64,000 nucleotides of DNA from Cytobacillus sp. NCCP-133 (GTDB lineage Bacteria; Bacillota; Bacilli; Bacillales; Cytobacillaceae): positions 62,001 through 126,000 of the forward strand of contig NZ_BRVM01000012.1 of the NCBI RefSeq assembly GCF_026011715.1, read 5' to 3'. Below, piece by piece: positions 19,397 through 28,526 of the stretch. The translations under genes and the position numbers were made by a program. A model generated the notes under the pieces. It saw only the letters and a list, made by a program, of their open reading frames with translations. It had not been told where the DNA came from and ran no database searches. Within the stretch, counting starts at the first letter, position 1. Every line of letters starts with the position of its first letter.

Positions 19397-19544
19397 GTTA
19401 TCACTCCTTTTCTAATTCTTCACTTTTAGGATTCCAAGAAGCTTTTTTGTTATTCACCAAAGCTAAAAAACAGAGTTAGTGGAGAGATCGAAAAAAGTAT
19501 TTCAATTCCGACAGATAACCAGCACATCGTTGTACGGGTGCAAA

Positions 19545-19579
19545 AAAAAAGGAGCGAGGCGTCATTACGCCTCGCTCCG
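19545..19579 (-). terminator. Strong minus-strand terminator
   Basis: GGAGCGAGGCGT pairs with ACGCCTCGCTCC, and on the minus strand ten T residues follow. It lies 2 bp past the stop of the broken small gene at 19581-19726. Confidence 0.88.
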
Positions 19580-19580
19580 T

Positions 19581-19726
19581 TTAGGATTCAGTATTAACAT
19601 GTATGTTTGCAAGTTTATCTTTTGTATATAATTTTCTTCCAAGCCATGTTTGAAAAATTAAAAATAAGCCCCCAGCTGTCCATTAGATAGGAGAAAGACC
19701 TTCGGGATAAGTTTATGGTGGTCCAT
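19581..19726 (-). pseudogene. Small gene interrupted at a G5 run
   Basis: Frame one reads MDHHKLIPKVFLLSNGQLG; adding one G to the run of five at 19669-19673 continues in a clean frame as GLFLIFQTWLGRKLYTKDK…NIHVNTES, giving a 48-residue protein whose stop is directly followed by a strong terminator. Without the extra base neither half is a sensible gene. It may be a true frameshift or a homopolymer error. The start lacks a well-placed ribosome site and the family is not recognised. Confidence 0.4.
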
Positions 19727-19854
19727 TCTAATTATAGCGAACCTCGAATATATTTTTAAGGAATAGATGTGAAAACAGCACTATAATATGATACACTCGA
19801 TCAGGAAGCTAAAAGAACTATTTTATTACTTGTTTTAATGAATGGTGGGGTAAT

Positions 19855-20790
19855 TTGTCTTATCTAAATCATAAAGCTTTATTATCGCTAGCCAAATTCC
19901 TGGTACCCATTTTCATATTCCTTTTGATTTGTTTTGAAGCAAAAGGCATGTTCGACGATTTTAACTGGGCTTTGCTTGAGCTTTATTTGGCTCGGCTGTC
20001 TCCGAGGAGAATTGGGATTATCATCATTCTAGGCCTGATCGCCCTTTTTCCCATGTATTTTTATGATGAGATTCTGCAGAGGCTTTTTCGAATAAAAGTT
20101 CCTAAGAAGAAATTGCTGTTTTATTCTTTGTCGGCTAACGCATTCTCTAACTTTATTGGATTTGGCGGAGTGGCGGGAGCTACCCTTCGATCTTACTTTT
20201 ATAAAAATTACTTATCTGGCAGTATTCCGTATATTAAAATTATTGCCAAGCTCTCATTGTTTTACCTTTCAGGATTATCATTGCTGTCTTGGATCATCAT
20301 TTTTTCAGATTTGCATTTATATGATGATGTTAAACTGTTAAAAATTGCCCTTTGGGGGATTGCAGCCTATACACCATTATTGATGATTTTTTATTTTACC
20401 AAAGAATCGTTCTGGAATTTAAAGAATTTCCAAAAGGGGTATGCAGGAGAATTATTGTTTATCTCTTTATTGGAGTGGCTATTCATTGTTATCTGTATTT
20501 GGGGAATTGCAAAAGCCCTGGAAGTCTCCATCCCATTCTTTGTCATTTTCCCAATTGTGATTATTTCAGCTTGTGCGGGCATCGCCAGCATGATACCTGG
20601 GGGAATAGGATCATTTGATTTTGTTTTTTTAATTGGCTTGGAATCGCAGGGGGTCCCCGCCGAATTAGGCCTGCTGATCCTCATGTTCTACCGATTAAGT
20701 TATTATATTGTTCCTGTATTGCTTGGCACTCCATTTGTGATGAATCAAATTTGGAATAATGGAAACGCAAGAAATGCCTTTAAAATATAA
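19855..20790 (+). CDS. MprF-type flippase-domain membrane protein (no synthase domain)
   Basis: 311 residues with about eight hydrophobic segments. NAFSNFIGFGGVAGATLRSY near 95-115 and the GIASMIPGGIGSFDFVFLIG stretch near 242-261 are typical of the lysylphosphatidylglycerol synthase transmembrane (UPF0104/YbhN) family. Full MprF carries a C-terminal cytosolic transferase that is absent here, so this is the stand-alone membrane type whose substrate is unknown. The start is TTG with a GGTGGGG site. A terminator follows at once. Confidence 0.8.
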   Translation: MSYLNHKALLSLAKFLVPIFIFLLICFEAKGMFDDFNWALLELYLARLSPRRIGIIIILGLIALFPMYFYDEILQRLFRIKVPKKKLLFYSLSANAFSNFIGFGGVAGATLRSYFYKNYLSGSIPYIKIIAKLSLFYLSGLSLLSWIIIFSDLHLYDDVKLLKIALWGIAAYTPLLMIFYFTKESFWNLKNFQKGYAGELLFISLLEWLFIVICIWGIAKALEVSIPFFVIFPIVIISACAGIASMIPGGIGSFDFVFLIGLESQGVPAELGLLILMFYRLSYYIVPVLLGTPFVMNQIWNNGNARNAFKI

Positions 20791-20816
20791 AAGAGCCTTT
20801 TTGGCTTTTTTTTTTA
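20789..20816 (+). terminator. Rho-independent terminator
   Basis: AAAAGAGCC / GGCTTTTTT hairpin with a run of nine or more T residues, running into repeat copy 2. Confidence 0.75.
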
Positions 20817-20886
20817 TAATATCAGAATTTATATTCTTTTGAACTTAGATAACTGTCTAGCTCCAGGAGCCTTGCGCTTTTCTTAT
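20815..20886. repeat. 72-bp dispersed repeat, copy 2
   Basis: Same element as 297-368, with 3 differences. It again lies directly after a terminator T-run and 15 bp from the 3' end of a minus-strand gene, so both copies occupy the same kind of convergent gene-end position. Confidence 0.8.
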
Positions 20887-20901
20887 TGGGAAGACTGTCC
20901 T

Positions 20902-21977
20902 TTACCACAAAACATTTACTATCTCTCCGTTAAATAAGTTTGTATCAATATTGCACGACTTAGCATCTATCCCATATTGCCAACCGGCAATCAAAGCATA
21001 TTCAGGTGCTTGAGGTTTATATTCAGGTGCCCGTTCCTCAGTCGTAATGCCGACGCTCGGCGCTGCAGTCCATACATATGTGCTTTCAAGCAGTGCAGAA
21101 TTGCCATTGGATGCCTGTTCAAAAGCTCGGGCCAGGGCACGTTCAGGATCAAAAATCCCATAAATGCCTGGGCGATATGGCGATTCCAGCATTGCCTGAT
21201 ACCAGCCCTCAATAAAGGCAGAATCCACCGGATAGCTAGGCTCAATATCCGCAAAAATGGCTACACCTTTAGGTATTCCCAGTTCCTGAGCAAACTGGAT
21301 GGCTGCATTGGCTTCATTTTGTCCATTTTCAAGGCCGGTTGCATCGTTAAATTGGTTCCAAATAACAAGGATTTTAATATCATTGGATTGAAGCAGTTCC
21401 ACTTCCTCAGGTGTTATACCGGCAGAAACTCCTTCTTTTTCCCCTAAATAACGTCCCCATATTTCAGGGGTCCCAAAATTGTCGCGTACACAGGAAAGCA
21501 TGTCGCTTGTGGTGAGGCTCGCAGAGTCAACACCCCAAACGACTTCATCTTCATCTGTCTGGCCATCCTGATCACCCTGGCTGCCATTGTTATTCCCGTT
21601 ATCGCCGCTGTTATCATTGTTCCCAGTATTTTTTTCCCTGAGCTTGAGTCTTGGCTGTCAGCTTTATTCTTTATTTTATTTGTCACGTTCACATCTACAT
21701 TTACTTCTATGTCATTTGAAACATTATTTTCAATTTGGCTATTATCTCCGTTATTTAGGTCATTATCGATCGAATTATTTACGTTCGCTTTATTGCCTTT
21801 AATATTGTTTTTAACATTATTTGTGATATCACTATTGCTTTTGGACTTACCGTCCTGGTCCTTCTGCTGGTGGTTTGGTTCGTGATATATTGAATCGATG
21901 AGGGAAAAAGCAAATATTGAAATCATAACAGCAAAAAATGCAGTTGCGATAAAAGGCAATAGTCCCCGTCTGTCCAT
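20902..21977 (-). pseudogene. Membrane-anchored DUF1906 (glycoside hydrolase-like) protein, frameshifted at A7
   Basis: The first frame (from 21977, good AAGGAGGG site) encodes a single N-terminal membrane anchor and an Asn/Lys-rich linker. At the A7 run on the minus strand (21629-21635) it shifts; one more A would give NTGNNDNSGDNGNNNGSQ…DEDEVVWGVDSAS and continue through the DUF1906 domain (MLSCVRDNFGTPEIWGRYLG, IFADIEPSYPVDSAFIEGWY, AGWQYG) to 20902, about 358 residues in all. The catalytic-like domain is otherwise intact. It could be phase variation, transcriptional slippage, a recent mutation or a sequencing error. Confidence 0.75.
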
Positions 21978-22164
21978 ATTTCACAGCCCTCCTTGTCAGT
22001 TCATGACATCCTATGCTGAAGGGAGGGGGGTGGTGAAAGAACGGTTTAATATTGGGACAGCAAATTTAAGGTTGATAGTTGGGAGCGGTAAAGCGTCTTA
22101 TGAAGCAGGATACTGACTGATGCATGTTTGAGCCATGATCTAGGATTGGAGGTTTTTATTTATT

Positions 22165-22246
22165 TTTTTCTACCATTTTCACTTTGCCGTCCGAGTTTCC
22201 TCGATAAATACTTCGTTATCTACCATTTTACTCGGCTGCCAAAGTA
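22165..22246. repeat. Short imperfect repeat, 50-bp period
   Basis: TCTACCATTTT occurs at 22169 and 22219, each near a GCCGTCCGAGT or ACTCGGCTGCC block. It looks like one and a half units of a tandem intergenic repeat. The stretch 21978-22389 otherwise holds no gene I can support. Confidence 0.4.
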
Positions 22247-22304
22247 TTCACTAATTCAAAAGGGAAAGTTTCATATAAATGTCCGCAGTATGTAAAATTT
22301 GATT

Positions 22305-22344
22305 ATTTGCCTACTATTCACTAGTATTTAAATAATAGGCAAAA
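22305..22344. promoter_or_regulatory. Inverted repeat upstream of the NAD salvage operon
   Basis: ATTTGCCTACTATT (22305-22318) and AATAATAGGCAAAA (22331-22344) are nearly perfect inverted arms around 12 bp, about 45 bp ahead of pncA. No T-run follows the hairpin, so it is more likely an operator or a processing site than a terminator. The regulator is unknown; NAD-responsive repressors such as NrtR or NiaR are candidates only by context. Confidence 0.45.
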
Positions 22345-22389
22345 TTTCCATCTTAATGAGATGATATTGAAAGAAATGGGGGATATTAG

Positions 22390-22932
22390 ATGACAAAAGC
22401 ACTGATTAATATTGATTATACGAATGACTTTGTTACAGGGGCATTGCCATGTGGACAGCCTGCAATTGATATTGAAAAAGAAATTACTTCACTAACGAAT
22501 AAATTTATTGCAGATGGTGAATTTGCTGTATTTGCCATCGATATTCATTTTCCAGATGATTCATATCACCCTGAAACAGAACTGTACCCGCCCCATAATA
22601 TTAAAGACACCGAGGGAAGAGAATTATACGGGAAGTTAGGAAAGCTGTATCAAGAAAATGCCCATAAAGAAAATGTTATCTGGATGGATAAAACCAGATA
22701 CAGCGCTTTTGCAGGAACCGGACTTGAGCTTAAGTTAAGGGAGCGCGGCATATCAGAAGTCCACCTTGTAGGTGTCTGCACCGATATTTGTGTCCTTCAT
22801 ACAGCTGTAGATGCCTATAACAAGGGGTTTAAGCTTGCCGTTTATGAAAAAGCAACAGCAAGTTTCAATGAAGCTGGCCACCAATGGGCCTTGCAGCATT
22901 TTAAAAACTCTATGAATGCAAAGATTCTTTAA
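22390..22932 (+). CDS. pncA: Nicotinamidase (isochorismatase-fold cysteine hydrolase)
   Basis: Deaminates nicotinamide to nicotinate, feeding PncB encoded next. The 180-residue protein has the catalytic aspartate in NIDYTNDF (D9), metal-site DIHFPDDSYHPET near 51-63, and GVCTDICVLHTA with the nucleophile Cys134. The ribosome site is a modest GGGGGAT. Gene order pncA-pncB-nadE, with gaps of 30 bp or less, makes a complete nicotinamide-to-NAD salvage unit except for NadD. Confidence 0.92.
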   Translation: MTKALINIDYTNDFVTGALPCGQPAIDIEKEITSLTNKFIADGEFAVFAIDIHFPDDSYHPETELYPPHNIKDTEGRELYGKLGKLYQENAHKENVIWMDKTRYSAFAGTGLELKLRERGISEVHLVGVCTDICVLHTAVDAYNKGFKLAVYEKATASFNEAGHQWALQHFKNSMNAKIL

Positions 22933-22962
22933 GAGTCGATTTATACAGAGGAGGTTTTGATT

Positions 22963-24429
22963 ATGCATAAAGAATTTGCAGATGACAGTTTAGCATTGCA
23001 TACCGATTTATATCAAATCAATATGGCCCAAACCTATTGGGAAGATAACATACATAATAGAAAAGCTGTTTTTGAGGTGTTTTTCAGAAAACTGCCGTTT
23101 GGCAATGGATATGGAATCTTCGCCGGCCTTGAAAGGGTGATCGAATATATTCAAAATTTCCGTTTTACCGGGAGTGATCTTGCATACTTAAAAAATGAAC
23201 TTCATTACAGTGATGACTTTCTTGATTATTTGAAAAAGTTGAAGTTTTCAGGAACCATTAAATCAATGGAAGAGGGCGAGTTAGTTTTTGGCAATGAACC
23301 GATCATGAGAGTGGAAGCTCCGCTAGCTGAAGCCCAAATTATTGAAACAGCGCTCTTGAACATCATCAACTACCAAACGCTGATTGCCACGAAAGCGACA
23401 CGCATTAAAGAAGTCATTGGCAATGGAACGGCAATGGAGTTTGGTTCAAGGAGGGCTCACGAAATGGATGCAGCTATCTGGGGGACGAGAGCAGCCTTTA
23501 TTGGCGGCATTGACGCAACTTCAAACGTACGGGCCGGCAAAAAGTTCGGCATTTCTGTTGCAGGAACGCATGCCCATTCATTTGTTCAGGCTTATCGGGA
23601 TGAATACAAAGCGTTTATGAAATACGCACAAACACATAAAGATTGCGTGTTCCTTGTAGACACATATGATACTTTAAAATCGGGTGTTCCCAACGCAATC
23701 AAGGTAGCCAAAGAAATGGGGGAAAAGATTAACTTTAAAGGTATAAGGCTAGACAGCGGAGACCTTGCCTATTTATCAAAAGAAGCGCGAAGGATGCTTG
23801 ATGAAGCCGGATTCCCTGATGCAAAAATTATCGCATCAAATGACCTGGATGAATATACGATTATCAACCTGAAAGCCCAGGGCGCTAAAATCGATATTTG
23901 GGGAGTAGGCACGAAATTAATTACGGCCTATGAGCAGGCTGCACTTGGAGCTGTATATAAACTGGTTTCCATTGAAGACGAAACGGGTAAAATGGCAGAT
24001 ACGATAAAAATTAGCGGAAACCCTGAAAAAGTCACAACACCTGGCCTGAAAAGAGTTTATCGCATTATCAATCGGGATAATCAAAAATCTGAAGGGGACT
24101 ATATTGCCCTGGAGCACGAAGACCCGCAGCAGGAAGAAAAGCTAAAGATGTTCCATCCAGTCCATACGTTTGTAAGTAAATTTGTAACAAACTTCGAGGC
24201 AAGGGAACTTCATAAGGAGATTTTTCATGAAGGCAAGCTTGTCTACCAAGTTCCATTTTTAAAAGAAATGCAAATCTTCGCAAAAGATAATCTCAATGTC
24301 TTATGGGATGAGTATAGACGTTCACTTAACCCTGAAGAATACCCTGTCGACCTGAGCCAGGAGTGTTGGGATAATAAAATGCAAATGATAAAAGAAGTGA
24401 AAGAAAAAGTAAAAGGGAGACCGTATTAA
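22963..24429 (+). CDS. pncB: Nicotinate phosphoribosyltransferase
   Basis: Converts nicotinate and PRPP to nicotinate mononucleotide. About 488 residues: [18 protein letters not shown] at the start, then [20 protein letters not shown] near 166-185, [11 protein letters not shown] near 207 and [11 protein letters not shown] near 265. An ORF start at 22957 (TTG) is less likely than the ATG at 22963, which is 8 nt from GAGGAGG. Seventeen bp separate it from nadE. Confidence 0.95.
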   Translation: MHKEFADDSLALHTDLYQINMAQTYWEDNIHNRKAVFEVFFRKLPFGNGYGIFAGLERVIEYIQNFRFTGSDLAYLKNELHYSDDFLDYLKKLKFSGTIKSMEEGELVFGNEPIMRVEAPLAEAQIIETALLNIINYQTLIATKATRIKEVIGNGTAMEFGSRRAHEMDAAIWGTRAAFIGGIDATSNVRAGKKFGISVAGTHAHSFVQAYRDEYKAFMKYAQTHKDCVFLVDTYDTLKSGVPNAIKVAKEMGEKINFKGIRLDSGDLAYLSKEARRMLDEAGFPDAKIIASNDLDEYTIINLKAQGAKIDIWGVGTKLITAYEQAALGAVYKLVSIEDETGKMADTIKISGNPEKVTTPGLKRVYRIINRDNQKSEGDYIALEHEDPQQEEKLKMFHPVHTFVSKFVTNFEARELHKEIFHEGKLVYQVPFLKEMQIFAKDNLNVLWDEYRRSLNPEEYPVDLSQECWDNKMQMIKEVKEKVKGRPY

Positions 24430-24446
24430 AAGAGGAGGAACCTGAA

Positions 24447-25268
24447 ATGAAGCTGCAAAAAGAAATTATGCAGGCATTAAACATCAATCCTGAAGTCGAT
24501 CCGAAGGAAGAGATTAAGAAACGAGTTGAATTCTTAAAAAATTATCTGATTAAAACCAACTCTAAAGGATATGTTCTTGGAATCAGCGGTGGCCAGGATT
24601 CCACTCTCGCAGGACGCCTTGCCCAGCTGGCAGTTGAAGAACTTAGAAAAGATGGCAGGGAAGCAACATTCTTTGCAATCCGTTTGCCATATGGAGTACA
24701 AAGGGATGAGGATGATGCCCAGCTGGCACTTTCCTTTATCCAGGCTGACCGGGAACTTGTATTTAATATTAAAAACGCCGTTGATGAGGTGCAGTACGAA
24801 TATGATCGCATTATGCCGGAAGATCAGCTTAAGGATTACCATAAAGGGAATGTTAAAGCACGCATGAGAATGATTGCACAGTATGCTATCGGCAGTCAAA
24901 ATGGCTTGCTTGTCATTGGCACTGATCACGCTGCAGAAGCCGTAACCGGGTTTTTCACGAAATATGGTGACGGGGGTGCCGATGTTCTTCCGCTCGCTGG
25001 ACTGACAAAAAGACAAGGGAAAGCGCTTCTTAAAGAACTGGGTGCCAAAGAGAGGCTATACCTAAAAGTGCCAACTGCCGATCTGCTTGATCAAAAACCA
25101 GGACAAGCCGATGAAACGGAATTAGGCATCACTTATGATGAATTGGATGATTATCTGGAGGGAAAAGAAGTTAGTGCAGAAGCTGCCGAAAAAATTGAAA
25201 AACGGTATCTATTTTCTGAACATAAGCGCCAAATGCCAGCTTCCATGCATGATGAGTGGTGGAAATAA
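24447..25268 (+). CDS. nadE: NH3-dependent NAD synthetase
   Basis: Amidates nicotinate adenine dinucleotide to NAD using ammonia and ATP. At 273 residues it is the short, ammonia-dependent type without a glutaminase domain. The ATP pyrophosphatase P-loop is [14 protein letters not shown] near 46-59; [20 protein letters not shown] and LAGLTKRQ are also typical. AGAGGAGG precedes the ATG and a strong terminator closes the operon. Confidence 0.96.
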   Translation: MKLQKEIMQALNINPEVDPKEEIKKRVEFLKNYLIKTNSKGYVLGISGGQDSTLAGRLAQLAVEELRKDGREATFFAIRLPYGVQRDEDDAQLALSFIQADRELVFNIKNAVDEVQYEYDRIMPEDQLKDYHKGNVKARMRMIAQYAIGSQNGLLVIGTDHAAEAVTGFFTKYGDGGADVLPLAGLTKRQGKALLKELGAKERLYLKVPTADLLDQKPGQADETELGITYDELDDYLEGKEVSAEAAEKIEKRYLFSEHKRQMPASMHDEWWK

Positions 25269-25269
25269 A

Positions 25270-25313
25270 AAAGAAAGGAAAATCCTCCAGAAGGATTTTC
25301 CTTTCTTTTTTAA
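25270..25313 (+). terminator. Rho-independent terminator of pncA-pncB-nadE
   Basis: AAGAAAGGAAAATCCT and AGGATTTTCCTTTCTT form a long hairpin followed by T residues. Confidence 0.9.
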
Positions 25314-25590
25314 TTAGCGTTAATATTATTTAACACTTCCTCGTAAAATCTTTGCGGATCGTCAACATTCATTTTTTTCAAAGCCGCTTATTTACCAAAG
25401 ATGTTGCTATTATTGGAACTCTGTCATTAGAGTGCAAACCCAGAAAAATAATGTAGTAAATGTGAACGGATGTCTACTCAGTCTTCAATACAAAAAGGGA
25501 AGGACCAGAAGATGGATTTTTGAAATTCCTTCATTCAGCGGCAACATTTACCGGTTTAATAGATTTATAGATTCTGATTTAATATTAAAT

Positions 25591-26217
25591 ATGAAAACAC
25601 TAACAAAACTATCACTCATCTTAATGTTGTCTGTCTCACTAGTCTTTGGATTTAGTTACGATGCAAAATCATCAACCGTACATACCGTACAATCAGGGGA
25701 TACGATGTGGAAGATTGCCTTGAAATATCAGGTGGGAGTTCCTGAAATCATCAATGCCAATCAGCAGATCTCCAATCCTAACTTCATTTATCCTGGACAA
25801 AAGGTGAATATTCCGACTTTATCAAAAGCTACTGTAAGTGAAGAAGATCAGGTTGTTCAGCTAGTTAACCAAGAGAGAGCCAAATACGGATTAAAGCCTT
25901 TAAAATCAAATTGGGAGCTTGCAAGAGTGGCAAGATACAAATCTCAGGATATGATTCATAAAAGATATTTCGATCATAACTCCCCTACATACGGAAGCCC
26001 ATTTGATATGATGAAGAACTTTGGAATTACTTACAGAACTGCTGGAGAAAACATTGCTGCAGGACAAAAAACCCCTCAGGAAGTTGTTACAGCGTGGATG
26101 AACAGCGAAGGCCACCGCAAGAATATCCTATCAGCTAATTTTACAGAAATCGGAGTAGGATATGCGCAAGGCGGCTATTATGGCCACTATTGGACACAGA
26201 TGTTTATAGGGAGGTAA
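25591..26217 (+). CDS. Secreted LysM-CAP (YkwD-like) protein
   Basis: 208 residues from the ATG at 25591: signal peptide (KLSLILMLSVSLVFGFSYDA), one LysM peptidoglycan-binding motif (HTVQSGDTMWKIALKYQV… to the NIPTL end) and a C-terminal CAP/SCP domain (QLVNQERAKYGLKPL, HNSPTYGSPFDMM, GHYWTQMFIG). The open frame extends upstream to 25432, but that part has no signal character. No clear ribosome site precedes 25591, so the start is uncertain. CAP proteins of this type occur in spore coats and cell walls; function unknown. Confidence 0.8.
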   Translation: MKTLTKLSLILMLSVSLVFGFSYDAKSSTVHTVQSGDTMWKIALKYQVGVPEIINANQQISNPNFIYPGQKVNIPTLSKATVSEEDQVVQLVNQERAKYGLKPLKSNWELARVARYKSQDMIHKRYFDHNSPTYGSPFDMMKNFGITYRTAGENIAAGQKTPQEVVTAWMNSEGHRKNILSANFTEIGVGYAQGGYYGHYWTQMFIGR

Positions 26218-26250
26218 GAAAAAAGCACCGGATAATCCGGTGCTTTTGCT
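26218..26250. terminator. Bidirectional terminator
   Basis: AAAAGCACCGGA / TCCGGTGCTTTT hairpin between the convergent LysM-CAP and cupredoxin genes. Confidence 0.85.
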
Positions 26251-26257
26251 TTACTGC

Positions 26258-26710
26258 TTAGTCTACAACAATATATGCAACCATTGGTCCACTATTATCC
26301 TTATCGGGATGAGAAAGACACACTAGCCTGTATACGCCATCTTTATCAAATTGAAGAGGCACAACCGTTTCCTCGGCTTTTTTGACAACTCCTTTAATAT
26401 CAGTTCCCTCTATGATGTATGGGTGTTCCATTCCATTGACTCCCCAAATCTTCAAATTTACCTTTTCTCCTTTTTCCAGAAAGATTGTTCCCGGATCCCA
26501 TCTATAAGCTTCAATTTCCTTGCCATCAGGAAGCTTTGCTTTAAATTCCCCTGTAACCATATGAATCTCACGGACTTCTTTGTCATCCGCCTGATTAAAG
26601 ACCGCCAAGCTTCCTGATTGTGTGTAGAACCAGACGGATGCTGATGCAATGACCATAAAAGTAATAAAGAAAGTAATGAGGTGCCGCATTTTCAATACAA
26701 GAAATTGCAT
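26258..26710 (-). CDS. Membrane-anchored cupredoxin-domain protein
   Basis: 150 residues with one N-terminal hydrophobic segment (LITFFITFMVIASASVWFY) and a cupredoxin fold. A histidine in GMEHPYIIEG and the CLSH pair near the end (YRLVCLSHPD) could be copper ligands; a downstream methionine (GPM) completes a plausible type-1-like site. GGAAGGAG sits 7 nt ahead of the ATG. Likely exported to the outer face, where it may bind copper or carry electrons. It is not next to cytochrome oxidase genes here. Confidence 0.75.
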   Translation of the reverse strand: MQFLVLKMRHLITFFITFMVIASASVWFYTQSGSLAVFNQADDKEVREIHMVTGEFKAKLPDGKEIEAYRWDPGTIFLEKGEKVNLKIWGVNGMEHPYIIEGTDIKGVVKKAEETVVPLQFDKDGVYRLVCLSHPDKDNSGPMVAYIVVD

Positions 26711-26855
26711 AGCTTTGCTCCTTCCAAATTGTTGTCCATATATAGATATGCATCTAGGTCCTAAGAACTTGTCTAATTTCTTATGATTTTTCTGATTATT
26801 TCTTTACTTTCTATAAAATATTATTCCATAATAGAGTTAAAAAGGATGTGGCAGC

Positions 26856-28340
26856 ATGTACAAAGTACTTGTGGCCAATCGGGACCAGTATGATACAAAC
26901 GGCATTGAGTGGCTTTTAAAATCATCCATGCCTGCCTGGCAGGTGGAATCGGCAGGGGATGGTTCAATAATGATTGGTAAGCTTGAATCTTTCCAGCCAG
27001 ATCTCCTGATTTTTGAATTGGAATTGATCAATGAAAATAGTTATGCTTCCTTTCTTAAGACTTTACAGATTATTCGTCCTGACCTGATTGCCCTTACAAT
27101 GGAAGCGACCTTTTCACAGGCAAAGAGAGCCATTGATATTGGCGCTGCAGATTTAATTTTAAAGCCAATATCTGCAGATGCTTTACTTAAATCAGCGAGA
27201 AAGATTCAAAGGCTGGCACATCAGAAAGGCCAAAATGACGAACAGGCTCCTGGACCAAAGAAGGATGAGGATTTTCAATACCAAGATCTATTCTTAGAAA
27301 ACCCTTCTTCGCCAAAGCCGTTTATTACAATCGGCATTAAGACAGAAAATCCGAACGAACTGCCAGATCTGTATTCCTTTCAAAAAAACTATCCTTTTCA
27401 AAAAGTGGTCCGCTCTTTTATTTTGAGTGACATGGTTTTCCTTATAGCAGAACCAACCGGTCTTGCATGGAGGGAAGAAAGCATCCGATTTATGAGAGAT
27501 TGGCAGGAGACTTCAACAACTCCTATCGCCATCAGCATATTTGAAGGAGATGGGGAAAACCGAACAATTAGAAACCATTATCTTGCAAATCGAAAACTGA
27601 TGGAGTTAACTTTTTACACAGGCTATAACCAGGTGATTGAGGGGGATTCGATATTAAAATGGCATACTATTGATCCATTTTTAACTCCAGAGGAACAGAG
27701 CACCTGGATCGATTTCCTGAATCAATCCCATTTGGAAGAAATAAAGTCATGGTTTAATCAAGAATTCCTTGTTTTGACGGAACCTTACCCCGACCCTGGT
27801 CTTATAAGAATCAGGCTGACAAGCATCCTAGCGCAGATCCGCAGACATATGAAGACTTTTCGGCTGTCAGGCGAGGAAACCGAAAAAGAATACCTTCGCT
27901 TATTTCAAACAATCCTGTATTCACCTCTGATCTATCGCATTATTAAAGAAATGATCCTGTTTATTTCTTTTATATTTGATGCCATTCGCTCTGACAATAA
28001 ACTAAAGCTGGATCTCGCTGACCGAATAGTTTTTTTTATTGAAACGAATTACTGGGATCCGACTATCAGCCTTGAAAGGGCCGCAGAATATACCGACCGC
28101 AATGCGAACTATATTAGCTCTATTTTGGCAAAAAAGTGCGGCAAATCATTTCGGGAACTTCTCAATGACACGAGAATCCGGCAATCTGCCAAGCTTCTAG
28201 CTGAGTCAGAAATGAGCATAAAGGAAATCGCGTCTATATGCGGCTTCAGCAATCAGCAATACTTCAATAAAGTGTTTAGCAAAATAAAAGGGATACCGCC
28301 GAATCAATTTCGAAAAAACATGCAAAAAGCCTCCGTATAG
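26856..28340 (+). CDS. Receiver-like / AraC-type transcriptional regulator
   Basis: 494 residues. The N-terminal 120 residues fold like a YesN-type receiver, but the acidic pocket is altered (ANRD instead of the usual DD pair) and the phospho-acceptor Asp is Glu54 (LLIFELEL); the conserved lysine remains in LILKPIS. A middle region without recognised motifs follows, and the C-terminus has two AraC helix-turn-helices, the second with SIKEIASICGFSNQQYFNKV-type sequence. No partner histidine kinase is adjacent. It stands just ahead of hutU on the same strand, separated by a terminator, so a role in hut control is a guess. Confidence 0.85.
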   Translation: MYKVLVANRDQYDTNGIEWLLKSSMPAWQVESAGDGSIMIGKLESFQPDLLIFELELINENSYASFLKTLQIIRPDLIALTMEATFSQAKRAIDIGAADLILKPISADALLKSARKIQRLAHQKGQNDEQAPGPKKDEDFQYQDLFLENPSSPKPFITIGIKTENPNELPDLYSFQKNYPFQKVVRSFILSDMVFLIAEPTGLAWREESIRFMRDWQETSTTPIAISIFEGDGENRTIRNHYLANRKLMELTFYTGYNQVIEGDSILKWHTIDPFLTPEEQSTWIDFLNQSHLEEIKSWFNQEFLVLTEPYPDPGLIRIRLTSILAQIRRHMKTFRLSGEETEKEYLRLFQTILYSPLIYRIIKEMILFISFIFDAIRSDNKLKLDLADRIVFFIETNYWDPTISLERAAEYTDRNANYISSILAKKCGKSFRELLNDTRIRQSAKLLAESEMSIKEIASICGFSNQQYFNKVFSKIKGIPPNQFRKNMQKASV

Positions 28341-28357
28341 TTGGGGCTTTTTTTATT
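28321..28357 (+). terminator. Rho-independent terminator
   Basis: AAAAAGCC and GGCTTTTTTT pair around about 14 nt; it overlaps the last codons of the AraC-type gene. Confidence 0.7.
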
Positions 28358-28511
28358 GAATAAAATAATAAAAACACTAATATTTTTATAAAAATTAAAT
28401 GAAAAATTAGCAGAAACCTTATAAAAAGATAAAGAATCAATGTTTATTATTATACTTTTCTGACACTTTATCCTCTAAAATTAAATTATAGATAGCAATG
28501 GAGGGATCAGG

Positions 28512-28526
28512 ATGAAAGCGGATACT
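28512..28526 (+). promoter_or_regulatory. Candidate CcpA (cre) site at the hutU start codon
   Basis: ATGAAAGCGGATACT fits the degenerate cre consensus (WTGNAANCGNWNNCW) at every fixed position. It coincides with the first codons of hutU. Catabolite repression of hut through a cre site is known in B. subtilis; this site is inferred. Confidence 0.4.

Noticed and set aside
22030-22116. Short GTG ORF (VKERFNIGTANLRLIVGSG…) divergent from the DUF1906 gene
   Set aside because: It has a GGGAGGGGGG before it, but under 30 codons, no family and no terminator; left uncalled.
25310-25390. Minus-strand peptide MNVDDPQRFYEEVLNNINAN after nadE
   Set aside because: Protein-like but only about 20 codons, bounded by a stop just upstream and no ribosome site; may be the tail of a lost gene.
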